Source: Moraxellaceae bacterium (GTDB taxonomy: Bacteria > Pseudomonadota > Gammaproteobacteria > Pseudomonadales > Ketobacteraceae). Taken from it: DNA of 8,431 bases. The notes under the pieces are model-generated. The model did no database searches. It was not told the origin of the DNA and saw nothing but the letters and a program-made list of their open reading frames with translations. Of this stretch, positions 1 through 6,820 are shown in pieces (the first letter of the stretch is position 1; each line of letters starts with the position of its first letter). The DNA lies in assembly GCA_002402125.1 (NCBI GenBank), contig NVVG01000051.1, positions 14,943 through 23,373 of the forward strand. Reading direction: 5' to 3'. A program made the position numbers and the translations under genes.

Positions 1-440
1 ATGGGTAAAACCAACCGCCGTCGCTGTGATGTAAAACTCAAACAAACAGCATGACGACTCACCACACTACTGCCTAGCAACTCATAAGTTGCCTGATGGC
101 CGTCAGCAAATAACAATTGCCAAGGTTCACTTGATAGCGGTTCGTGTTGCAATACCAAAGCACACACCGAGCGTCGCGCCAACAACCGAAACAACCGTCG
201 AAACGCCCATCGAACAAGGGGCACTTCAGTCGTCAACATTCCTCTACAGTAGCCCAACGACACAAGGCTAATAAACAGACTCATTGCTAACGATGCACCC
301 AGCAGCAGGTAGATAACCAACGCCATCGGCAACCATATCACCGCAACCAGCGCGATCACATGCACAAGGCCAATGATGATCGCCGCAGTTTTAGCCGGCG
401 CTAGATTAAAGTCCGGGCGCCATTCGTGAAAGGATGACAT
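1..440 (-). CDS. ygfX: YgfX/CptA-like small inner-membrane protein (3' end cut by window edge)
   Basis: The minus strand has an open frame from an ATG at 440 to the left edge, 146 full codons with no stop in the window. The product starts MSSFHEWRPDFNLAPAKT and has two adjacent hydrophobic stretches, about residues 18-38 and 40-63, separated by a short Leu-Pro turn. A basic segment (RRLFRLLARR) and a soluble tail with WQLLFADGH and ending RRRLVLP follow. This matches the YgfX/CptA architecture: a two-helix membrane anchor plus a small cytoplasmic domain, about 135-150 residues, so only a few residues should be missing. It begins inside the last codons of sdhE, a 35-nt overlap that suggests translational coupling; I see no strong Shine-Dalgarno. 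In E. coli the homologue has been reported both as a toxin acting on FtsZ/MreB and as a membrane partner of SdhE; its role here is inferred only from position and layout. Confidence 0.8.
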   Translation of the reverse strand, partial: MSSFHEWRPDFNLAPAKTAAIIIGLVHVIALVAVIWLPMALVIYLLLGASLAMSLFISLVSLGYCRGMLTTEVPLVRWAFRRLFRLLARRSVCALVLQHEPLSSEPWQLLFADGHQATYELLGSSVVSRHAVCLSFTSQRRRLVLP

Positions 441-675
441 CAACCATTGCCGCCATTAGTGGGTCTGTAGGTTTCACTCGCATCGTAAACCATTCAAAGA
501 TATCAGCATCTTGCTCTTTTAGAAACTCCTCGAAGTTATTCTGCTCATCCAAAGACAAACTATCAAAATGCTTTTCGAAAAACGGTACAATCAATACCTC
601 TATCTCTTTAATACCACGACGACATTGCCATGTTAACCTTCGCTTTCTATCTTCTTTAGATTCACTGCTAGACAT
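406..675 (-). CDS. sdhE: SdhE, FAD assembly factor for succinate dehydrogenase (YgfY/CptB family)
   Basis: This 89-residue soluble protein has the SdhE signature: an N-terminal RRLTWQCRRG followed by the RGxxE motif (R20-G21-I22-K23-E24). After it come acidic helices with LSLDEQNNFEEFL and DADIFEWF, as in the five-helix YgfY fold. Family members are 80-95 residues and promote covalent attachment of FAD to SdhA, the flavoprotein subunit of succinate dehydrogenase, and of fumarate reductase, in the cytoplasm. The conserved RGxxE residues contact the flavoprotein, so the copy looks functional. The start is supported by GAGGA at 682-686, seven bases upstream of the ATG. It is the first gene of a minus-strand pair with ygfX and is divergent from ygfZ, a conserved gammaproteobacterial arrangement. 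Confidence 0.93.
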   Translation of the reverse strand: MSSSESKEDRKRRLTWQCRRGIKEIEVLIVPFFEKHFDSLSLDEQNNFEEFLKEQDADIFEWFTMRVKPTDPLMAAMVDVILSRMAPGL

Positions 676-760
676 AATCCATCCTCATATCGGAGCCAAC
701 CCAATAGGTCAGCGCCAATCTATTCTGACTTTTCACTGGGCAATCCAGTGGTTTGGGGGG

Positions 761-766
761 ATTATA
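761..766 (-). promoter_or_regulatory. Candidate -10 box for sdhE-ygfX
   Basis: Read on the minus strand this is a perfect TATAAT, about 86 nt before the sdhE start. At 16-18 nt spacing the -35 region is poor (best match TGGGTA, 3 of 6), so this is a candidate promoter only. It lies in the divergent sdhE/ygfZ gap, where a leftward promoter is expected. Confidence 0.4.
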
Positions 767-801
767 CCGAAAATGCCGATAATACCCATACAACTCATCT
801 G

Positions 802-830
802 CTGACAGCGACTCCTAATGGATTTATCAT
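802..830 (+). promoter_or_regulatory. Sigma-70 promoter for ygfZ
   Basis: CTGACA (802-807, 5 of 6 matches to the -35 consensus) is followed after exactly 17 nt by TATCAT (825-830, 5 of 6 matches to the -10 consensus). Transcription would start near 837, about 25 nt before the ATG at 862. This supports that ATG, because a start at the upstream GTG (748) would place the promoter inside the gene. Confidence 0.6.
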
Positions 831-861
831 AGGCCTACATCAATATTACTATGGATCTTTT

Positions 862-1866
862 ATGCAAAACCAATGGCAAGATCTCCTTAGCAGCCTCTCT
901 CTAACGCTAGAAACTCAAAAAATTTCGCCAGAACGGGGGTACATTGCCTGCTTAACGGAATTGGAATATCTCAAAGTGACCGGCCCAGACCGCCTGACAT
1001 TTCTCCAAGGGCAAATGACCTGTGATTTTGATACCATCAAGGGCACACTGCTGTTAGGGGCTAACTGCAACCTAAAAGGCAGAGCAAGCGCCACGTTTTA
1101 CGCAATAGATAGCAATGAAACCACCTATTTAATACTACCCAGCGGTCAAGCCGCTCACCTAAAAAGTTTACTGGATAAATACGCATTATTTTCTGATGCC
1201 GAGTTGTCTCTCGCGGATTCGGATAGCCTGCTTATTGGGCTAATGGGTGATAAAGCGCTATCACTTGCCAACCATCCAGAAATTGGCGAAAACCAGACGA
1301 TAACCATACCCCAAGCCACACTTGGCCGCATTGGCAATTCTGAGCTAACCCTTTGCTTAGCAAACACAAATCTTGCTCAGCAATGGCTCAAAAGCGCAAT
1401 TTCAAGCAACGACATCGACATTGCCAATCAGCAAACCTGGGACCAACAACAAATTGCCTTAGGCATATCCCAGGTAACAGCCGAGACCCGCGACCTATTT
1501 ATTCCTCAAGAACTCAACTACGACCTCATCAATGGTATTAGTTTTAACAAGGGCTGCTACAAAGGTCAGGAAATCATCGCCCGCCTCCACTATCGTGGCA
1601 GTTACAAGCAGCGAACCGCCCGATTCCAGTGTGATACAACGACAAACCCCACACCCGGGTCGTCTATTTATTCGCCCGCATCGGAACAACCCTGTGGCCA
1701 TGTCGTACAAAGCACACGGATATCAAATAACCAGATTGAGCTACTTATTTCGATAAAACTCAAGGTGTTGGAATCAGAACAGCTGCACTTAGAACAAAAT
1801 GATGGCCCTATTCTTCATAAGCTTTCTATACCCTATGCTATAACTAATAGAGACGAAACGGATTAA
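862..1866 (+). CDS. ygfZ: YgfZ, tetrahydrofolate-binding protein for Fe-S cluster maintenance
   Basis: The product is recognised by the YgfZ/GcvT-like signature KGCYKGQE (residues 230-237 from this start), preceded by FIPQELNYDLINGISFN and followed by IIARLHYRG. The cysteine of this motif is the invariant one needed for function in E. coli YgfZ. The N-terminal part has VTGPDRLTFLQGQMTCD, the usual folate-binding-domain opening. The protein is a cytoplasmic relative of the glycine-cleavage T protein that uses folate and supports Fe-S enzymes such as MiaB. From this ATG it has 334 residues, close to the 326 of E. coli. The frame stays open back to a GTG at 748, but the extra 38 residues have no family counterpart and cover a good promoter, so the shorter form is preferred. 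The Shine-Dalgarno is weak (TGGA at 852-855). Confidence 0.92.
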   Translation: MQNQWQDLLSSLSLTLETQKISPERGYIACLTELEYLKVTGPDRLTFLQGQMTCDFDTIKGTLLLGANCNLKGRASATFYAIDSNETTYLILPSGQAAHLKSLLDKYALFSDAELSLADSDSLLIGLMGDKALSLANHPEIGENQTITIPQATLGRIGNSELTLCLANTNLAQQWLKSAISSNDIDIANQQTWDQQQIALGISQVTAETRDLFIPQELNYDLINGISFNKGCYKGQEIIARLHYRGSYKQRTARFQCDTTTNPTPGSSIYSPASEQPCGHVVQSTRISNNQIELLISIKLKVLESEQLHLEQNDGPILHKLSIPYAITNRDETD

Positions 1867-1887
1867 TCAATTCAGGGATGCCCTTTA

Positions 1888-1922
1888 GGGTACTTCGAAC
1901 AATTAATTGTAGCGGAGTACCC
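1888..1922 (+). other. Hairpin in the leader of the HDOD gene
   Basis: GGGTACTTCG (1888-1897) pairs with CGGAGTACCC (1913-1922), 10 bp with one G-U pair in plus-strand RNA. The 15-nt loop contains the perfect palindrome ACAATTAATTGT (1899-1910). No T-run follows the stem, so it does not look like an intrinsic terminator for ygfZ. It could be an operator, a leader-RNA structure or a factor-independent weak pause site. Confidence 0.5.
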
Positions 1923-1970
1923 GTCAGTCTATTCCAAACACTAAATATGTAGGGAGCGAGCGACAGCACT

Positions 1971-2810
1971 ATGGCGAGCCTTGATCAAAAAGTACTAGAA
2001 GAGATAACCAAATTAATTGATAACGACCAATTAGTTCTGCCAACCTTGCCTGAAGTCGCTCTAAAAGCACGAGATACGGCGGAAGACCCCGATGCCTCGG
2101 CAAAAGATTTAGCACAAGTCATCAGTGTTGATGCGGCCATGACAGCACGCATCATCAAAGTTGCCAACAGCCCAATCATGCGCGGCGCACGTGTCATCGA
2201 AGACGTGCAAATGGCCATCGCACGCCTAGGCATAACCTGTATTAGCAACTTGGTAACGGGCCTTGCGATGGAACAAATGTTCCAAGCTACCTCCGACTTT
2301 ATCGATAAAGAAATGCGATCGTCGTGGGCTCATAGTACGGAAGTCGCCGGTATCGCCAATGTGCTAACCCGGCATTACACCAAACTCAAACCCGACCAGG
2401 CTACCTTAGCGGGATTAGTGCATAACATTGGGATTCTACCCATACTGACGTACGCAGAAGACTCGGGAAGATTAAACGACCCTATTACATTACAGAGCGT
2501 CATCGAAAAAATTCACCCGCAAATAGGCGTTAAAATCCTTCGAAGCTGGGACTTCCCGGAAGACATGGTTAATGTCCCCATGCATTACCTGGATTTTGAA
2601 CGTGACACCGGCGTAGAAAAGCCAGACTATGCTGATATCGTCATGGTTGCCAACCTTCAGACCTACATCGGCAAAGAACACCCCTATGCGGCCATGAACT
2701 GGCAGTTGGTACCCGCGTTCTATCGCGTTGGCTTAGACCCCAGTGTCGATGATCAAGAGGCAGAAGATCTATCCGAGGACATGGAAGCTGCTATGGCAAT
2801 GCTTCGCTAG
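1971..2810 (+). CDS. Standalone HDOD domain signalling protein
   Basis: This 279-residue cytoplasmic protein is nearly all one HDOD domain. It opens with LPTLPEVALKARDTAEDPDAS (about residues 23-43), then has DLAQVISVDAAMTARIIKVANS (46-67) and the helix IEDVQMAIARLGI, all diagnostic of HDOD. The HD-like core shows H121 in WAHSTEVA and HNIG (151-154) where catalytic HD phosphohydrolases have HD, so a hydrolase activity is unlikely. HDOD proteins generally act as non-enzymatic scaffolds in signalling, motility or biofilm control; the target here is unknown. There is no receiver, GGDEF or EAL domain. The acidic C-terminus (DDQEAEDLSEDMEAA) may be flexible. AGGGAG at 1951-1956 is rather far (14 nt) from the ATG, but the domain start fits. 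It follows ygfZ on the same strand after 104 nt and converges on the HD-GYP gene. Confidence 0.88.
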   Translation: MASLDQKVLEEITKLIDNDQLVLPTLPEVALKARDTAEDPDASAKDLAQVISVDAAMTARIIKVANSPIMRGARVIEDVQMAIARLGITCISNLVTGLAMEQMFQATSDFIDKEMRSSWAHSTEVAGIANVLTRHYTKLKPDQATLAGLVHNIGILPILTYAEDSGRLNDPITLQSVIEKIHPQIGVKILRSWDFPEDMVNVPMHYLDFERDTGVEKPDYADIVMVANLQTYIGKEHPYAAMNWQLVPAFYRVGLDPSVDDQEAEDLSEDMEAAMAMLR

Positions 2811-2842
2811 ACATCCACCTCATAGGTAACAGGCAAAAACAA

Positions 2843-4096
2843 CTAACTAAGCCTAAGCCCTTTTTTCAGCTGCTCTTTTAATTCCAAACCAAAACTACCA
2901 TCAATAAGAATATCTTTAATAAGATATTCTTTTCTTTCACCTTGTTCTGTTGAGTTACCTAAATTCACAGCCCGAGGTTTTATCGGTTTTTTGTCGGCAT
3001 CCAACAAAATCAACACTTTGGGTAACCGCCGATCTTTTAAATTCGTCGATATCACAATGCCCACCTCACCATTATTCAGTAACGCCAAACTGCCCGGCGG
3101 ATATAGACCGACACACTGTACAAATTGCAACACAAGAGCATCGTCAAACAACGTACCTCTACTGGCGTAAAGGAAGCGTATCGCTTCCAGGGTAGAACAT
3201 GGTTTTTCTCCAAGTTCACCCGTTGTCATCTCAATGTAAGTGTCCACGATAGTAACCATGCGTGTATATTGCGAAATCCCTACCGCCTTTAACCCACGAG
3301 GATAACCCGTGCCATCTAGGTGCTCATGATGACAATGGGCCACATCCGTCACCCCGTGATACAAACCAGGATTGGACATCAATATATTGCGTCCATGCAA
3401 AGCATGCCCTCTCAGTATTTTATTTTCTTTATCGGTAAGTTGGCCGCGCTTAGTTAAAATATCATGAGGAACTTTCATTTTACCAATATCGTGTAATAGT
3501 CCACACAAACCTAGCTGCTCAAGTTCATACTCCTCCAGCCCAAGATGCCTCCCAAAGGCGACGATTAGAATACACACATTTAAACTATGATCTGCTATAC
3601 CATTATCAACATTATTAATCTTACCCAACCACATTAATGCATCAGGATTGCGCAAAATACTGTCGACGCAATCCGACACCGTTGCTTTGGCTTGCTTTGC
3701 ATCCAAAGCATTACCCATTCGCACATCGTCCAGCACACTCTTCACAATGATTTTTGCTTGACGATAAACCCCTGGAGCTACCCCACTCTCCTGCTCCACC
3801 GAGACCTTTTGAATATAGCGTTTTTTCTTTTTCTTGGCGGCTGCAGCCACACGCTCCTCAGGCGGCACCCAATTATCCTGCACTGCATCGACATAAACAT
3901 AATCACAAAACTCTTGAACCAACATAATATGATCCAAACTTTCAATTAGAAAACCCTGTACTAAAAATGGGGTCTCCAACCAGGGGCGATCTAAGGCACT
4001 CACAAACATGCCAATTCCTAATTGAGAAACAGGAACCTTAATGGTGCTTTCTGAGGATTTAATATATCCCGGCTTTACTACCGTTCTTTTTGTCAT
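2843..4096 (-). CDS. DUF3391 and HD-GYP domain protein, probable cyclic-di-GMP phosphodiesterase
   Basis: From the ATG at 4096 the protein has 417 residues. The N-terminus (about 18-80) has IKVPVSQLGIGMFVSALDRPW and a later YVYVDAVQD, typical of DUF3391. A linker with a KKKKKR run (88-93) and an Ala/Lys stretch leads to the HD-GYP domain (about 160-300). Metal and signature residues are intact: H170 (ADHSLN), H202-D203 (HDIGK), H231 (RGHALHG), H256-H257 in HHEHLDGTGYPRG, and D285 (IVDTY). This set predicts hydrolysis of cyclic-di-GMP to pGpG or GMP in the cytoplasm. The C-terminal PPGSLALLNNGEVGIVI is the usual post-domain beta segment. The frame extends to a TTG at 4108, but AGGGG (4109-4113) directly abuts it and sits 12 nt from the ATG, so the ATG is preferred. 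It converges on the HDOD gene with 32 nt between and no visible terminator. Confidence 0.9.
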   Translation of the reverse strand: MTKRTVVKPGYIKSSESTIKVPVSQLGIGMFVSALDRPWLETPFLVQGFLIESLDHIMLVQEFCDYVYVDAVQDNWVPPEERVAAAAKKKKKRYIQKVSVEQESGVAPGVYRQAKIIVKSVLDDVRMGNALDAKQAKATVSDCVDSILRNPDALMWLGKINNVDNGIADHSLNVCILIVAFGRHLGLEEYELEQLGLCGLLHDIGKMKVPHDILTKRGQLTDKENKILRGHALHGRNILMSNPGLYHGVTDVAHCHHEHLDGTGYPRGLKAVGISQYTRMVTIVDTYIEMTTGELGEKPCSTLEAIRFLYASRGTLFDDALVLQFVQCVGLYPPGSLALLNNGEVGIVISTNLKDRRLPKVLILLDADKKPIKPRAVNLGNSTEQGERKEYLIKDILIDGSFGLELKEQLKKGLRLS

Positions 4097-4111
4097 TACA
4101 AACAACAACCC

Positions 4112-4151
4112 CTAAACAATCTACACCCTCTAAACAATCTACACCCTCTAA
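4112..4151. repeat. 18-bp tandem duplication upstream of the HD-GYP gene
   Basis: The unit CTAAACAATCTACACCCT occurs at 4112-4129 and again, without change, at 4130-4147; a third partial CTAA follows. Read towards the HD-GYP gene each copy starts AGGGTGTAG. It lies 15-50 nt before the ATG, where it would duplicate leader RNA, an AGGG ribosome-binding-like element or a regulator site. The perfect palindrome ATTGATCAAT (4154-4163) is directly upstream. Confidence 0.85.
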
Positions 4152-4243
4152 GTATTGATCAATTTTTTCAGCTCACTAGATCCAAACCGAATAAATGACC
4201 GCGTGGTTATACGGATCCCTCATGAATCACCACTAATCTAGAC

Positions 4244-4289
4244 TGTGCAGCTGTCTCCACGTATTACCTTAATTGGAGGTGGCTGCACA
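4244..4289 (+). other. Long RNA hairpin upstream of the LRR gene
   Basis: The arms 4244-4258 (TGTGCAGCTGTCTCC) and 4275-4289 (GGAGGTGGCTGCACA) form 15 consecutive pairs: 12 Watson-Crick pairs and three central G-U wobbles, with a 16-nt loop. On the minus-strand transcript the three wobbles become A-C mismatches, so a continuous stem exists only in plus-strand RNA. The 3' arm carries GGAGGT, a strong Shine-Dalgarno-like element, but no start codon lies at a usable distance. No T-run follows, so it is not an intrinsic terminator. The outer 8 bp, TGTGCAGC/GCTGCACA, are perfect and could instead be a DNA operator. Confidence 0.6.
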
Positions 4290-4364
4290 AAAAGGCATCA
4301 TTAGCTGTTGATCGACTACTATTTACAAGAACAATACGTAAAACGACTGGGCTCTACTAATTAC

Positions 4365-5705
4365 ATGACTGACGCAAATATAGACAGCGCCTTAGCGGCT
4401 ATAGCAGCCGCCAAATCATCTCATCAAGCAGAGATATGTCTAAATTTTCATGATTTGACAGAAATACCCAGTGCTTTATGGGAGTTAACCAATACCACCC
4501 ACCTATACCTAACGGGCAACCAACTCGAAAGCATTCCAGGCGATATTCAACAACTCACTCGATTACAACATCTCGACCTTTCAGGAAACAAGATAAATCA
4601 GCTACCAAAGGAAATATTTCTTCTGGAAAAATTAAATACATTGGATATTTCGTCCAATGAGCTAACACAAATACCTGACGACATCGCACTATTACGAAAC
4701 CTCACCACATTCGATTGTTTTGGCAACAATCTTTCCACCTTGCCTGAAACACTGGGGGAATGCCTTAATCTAACAAGTCTTAGCGCTGGAAAGAACGAGC
4801 TGATCAACCTGCCAAAATCTATTGGAAAACTATCCCATCTAGAGTCATTAGACCTATCCTATAACGAAATTGAACAGTTGCCGTCAAGCATTCACGCGTT
4901 GTCTCAATTAGAAAATCTGGATTTAGCGGGTAACAAGATTAATATGCCCTTCTCCTATTTCGAGAAATACCAATATGAGCCCAGTTTACTGCTCAAAAAA
5001 ATTCACGAGTTACAACATAAGCAGAGTCACGCTCAATTTGACCAATATAGAAAACAAAAACAGCGTACAGCCACAGCAGCAAATATAAACACGTTTGATA
5101 ACAATTTAGTAGCCTACGATATTTCCGGGAATCAACTTCTGGTAAAAGTAACACTGACGACAGAATCACTAACGCTAAGCAACACAGCAAGTTTCCTAGA
5201 ATCGCTCAACAATGACCTACTCATCGCCTGGACTATCACGCATAGCATACAAGGTGCCTCGAACCAAGCATCATATGCCAACCCGTTAATGGATCGATGT
5301 TTTAATGATGCGCAGTTGACAATCAGCAATATTGATACTGAGTGTGACAAGTTAATCAAGTCCATTCAATCACCGCCACCTAGACAGACTAATGATCAAC
5401 AACACAGCGACTACCCTTCGAGTAAGATAATCCGCTGCCATGTTGCTAAACATCTATCTGTCACATGCCAACTTTCGGCACCGCCACGAGCACTGCTGTA
5501 TCTTACGTACCTGTGGTCATTATGGACTTTCAACGCCAACAACAAGTTGCCTTTTGACGCCAAAAGAAAGAAAGAATTACTTGAGATCATTACCCGTTCA
5601 CTAGAGGGGCATGGATTAACGCTAAAAAATGATCCTCGCATACCCCTCACCCTGCTGTGTTTAAGTCAAAGACAACAGCACTATCAAGCAGAAGTTTATA
5701 GCTAA
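4365..5705 (+). CDS. Leucine-rich-repeat protein with unrecognised C-terminal region
   Basis: From the ATG at 4365 the protein has 446 residues. Residues about 23-205 are eight tandem 23-residue leucine-rich repeats of the form LxxLDLSxNxLxxLPxxIxxLxx, for example LQHLDLSGNKINQLPKEIF and LESLDLSYNEIEQLPSSIH. Such repeats form a curved solenoid for protein binding. The remaining 230 or so residues contain FDNNLVAYDISGNQLLVKVTL, a Ser/Pro/Gln-rich patch (PPPRQTNDQQHSD) and a hydrophobic ALLYLTYLWSLWTF; I do not recognise this part. There is no signal peptide, kinase or GTPase motif, so it is probably cytoplasmic. The frame continues upstream to a TTG at 4308 that directly follows an in-frame TAG; neither start has a well-placed Shine-Dalgarno, so the first 19 codons are uncertain. 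It ends 2 nt before the convergent cNMP/rhodanese gene, leaving no room for a terminator between them. Confidence 0.85.
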   Translation: MTDANIDSALAAIAAAKSSHQAEICLNFHDLTEIPSALWELTNTTHLYLTGNQLESIPGDIQQLTRLQHLDLSGNKINQLPKEIFLLEKLNTLDISSNELTQIPDDIALLRNLTTFDCFGNNLSTLPETLGECLNLTSLSAGKNELINLPKSIGKLSHLESLDLSYNEIEQLPSSIHALSQLENLDLAGNKINMPFSYFEKYQYEPSLLLKKIHELQHKQSHAQFDQYRKQKQRTATAANINTFDNNLVAYDISGNQLLVKVTLTTESLTLSNTASFLESLNNDLLIAWTITHSIQGASNQASYANPLMDRCFNDAQLTISNIDTECDKLIKSIQSPPPRQTNDQQHSDYPSSKIIRCHVAKHLSVTCQLSAPPRALLYLTYLWSLWTFNANNKLPFDAKRKKELLEIITRSLEGHGLTLKNDPRIPLTLLCLSQRQQHYQAEVYS

Positions 5706-5707
5706 CA

Positions 5708-6820
5708 TTAACCTACTTTTGTATTAACCTGTCTAGCCTGTTGAGATGCTAACGCTCGACAAAGTTTCGCATCCATACAATAAGTCTCAATGCCAGATTG
5801 CATCATTATGTAAGCTGCAAGTTCACTTCTATGCCCTCCTTCAGGGGTTATCACATAAACCCTGTTTTTATCAAATAAACTTAAATTCTTTCTTATTCGT
5901 CCGACAGGAACATTCATACTAAAGGGTAGGTGCTCCAACTTATATTCAAGCGGCAAACGAACATCACAATATATCGGATTAGATAATTCTAACAACTCAT
6001 TAACCGAAGGCTTTATTACCAGTGAAGGCTTTATCAAATGATTAAAAACACCCATTTCCATGCGTCCCAATAAACCATCGGACGTCATGATGACACTCGC
6101 ATTTCGAATCGTTTGTGCTACGATAGATTCATCACCAAAATAATCGCCAGGTTCAAGTTCAAATCTTTTACCTTTAAATGGTCCTGAGGATTCTGTTATT
6201 ACCTCAGCATATCCTTTTTCAATGATATAGAAAAAATCAGCCTGTGTATGGCACTTAACAATCGTTTCCCCTCCGTTCACTGCAACGCTTGTTAAGCTCG
6301 AAAAAACTTGCTGTAATTTTTTCGCGGATAGGTTTATCGCCAATGGTGATTGATAGAATAATGCCATCCAATCCGACTCATAATCATCATCTATCTTCGC
6401 GTGATCCAGGCTTCTGGCGTCATCAATAATTTGTACCACTGGACCGTTAATACTTCCAGCTTCCAGTCTAGCGATTATTGCATCAAGATGATCTCGATTT
6501 ACTATGAGTACTTGGCAAGGAGTTACTGCTCGAACAACCCCGCCTTCTAAAATTTGTTCTTCTAAAGGGTAAGAACACTTATCTCCATTACAAGGGATAT
6601 TTACTCGGTGATAAAAAGAATATCGAACCTCTGCCAGTCCGTCCACGAGGTAATGGGAAACTGAACTTTTATTGTTATGTTTAACAATATTTCTACATAC
6701 ATCAAAAGAGACCATCATTGCATGTTTTAACAGTTCCCCACGTAATGAAGGTGGCACCAATTTCAAAGGCAAAAAACGGTCAAATATTTCTGTGTCGATA
6801 TCAGTCTGATTAGAATCCAT
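5708..6820 (-). CDS. Cyclic-nucleotide-binding-like protein fused to a cysteine-less rhodanese domain
   Basis: From the ATG at 6820 the protein has 370 residues and no signal peptide. Residues about 10-115 resemble a degenerate cNMP-binding fold (FLPLKLVPPSLRGELLKHA then LVDGLAEV). A second, better one covers about 156-262, with LSAKKLQQVFSSLTSVAV, FFYIIEKGYAEV and the phosphate-cassette-like GDYFGDESIV (225-234) followed by R239-NAS. Residues about 280-360 are rhodanese-like: YCDVRLPLEYKLEHLPFSMNVP, then VYVITPEGGHRSELAAYIM. In active rhodaneses the active-site loop begins with cysteine (CxxGxRS); here that position is Thr325 (TPEGGHRS), so sulfurtransferase activity is not expected. It is probably a ligand-sensing or scaffold protein, possibly nucleotide controlled; there is no DNA-binding or output enzyme domain. 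The frame extends to a TTG at 6838, but the ATG is preferred. I see no strong Shine-Dalgarno. Confidence 0.85.
   Translation of the reverse strand: MDSNQTDIDTEIFDRFLPLKLVPPSLRGELLKHAMMVSFDVCRNIVKHNNKSSVSHYLVDGLAEVRYSFYHRVNIPCNGDKCSYPLEEQILEGGVVRAVTPCQVLIVNRDHLDAIIARLEAGSINGPVVQIIDDARSLDHAKIDDDYESDWMALFYQSPLAINLSAKKLQQVFSSLTSVAVNGGETIVKCHTQADFFYIIEKGYAEVITESSGPFKGKRFELEPGDYFGDESIVAQTIRNASVIMTSDGLLGRMEMGVFNHLIKPSLVIKPSVNELLELSNPIYCDVRLPLEYKLEHLPFSMNVPVGRIRKNLSLFDKNRVYVITPEGGHRSELAAYIMMQSGIETYCMDAKLCRALASQQARQVNTKVG

Noticed and set aside
434..805. Plus-strand 123-codon frame across sdhE
   Set aside because: It is antisense to sdhE, which has a clear family signature and ribosome-binding site, and its product shows no recognisable domain.
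2811..2842. Bidirectional terminator between the convergent HDOD and HD-GYP genes
   Set aside because: No inverted repeat with adjoining T or A run can be seen in the 32-nt gap.
4154..4289. Cyclic-di-GMP riboswitch between the HD-GYP and LRR genes
   Set aside because: The context invites it, but I find none of the conserved GEMM core motifs; only a simple hairpin is present.
4279..4311. Ten-codon leader peptide GTG...TGA overlapping the TTG at 4308
   Set aside because: The only Shine-Dalgarno-like bases directly abut the GTG inside a strong stem, so initiation is unlikely. The frame is too short to judge.
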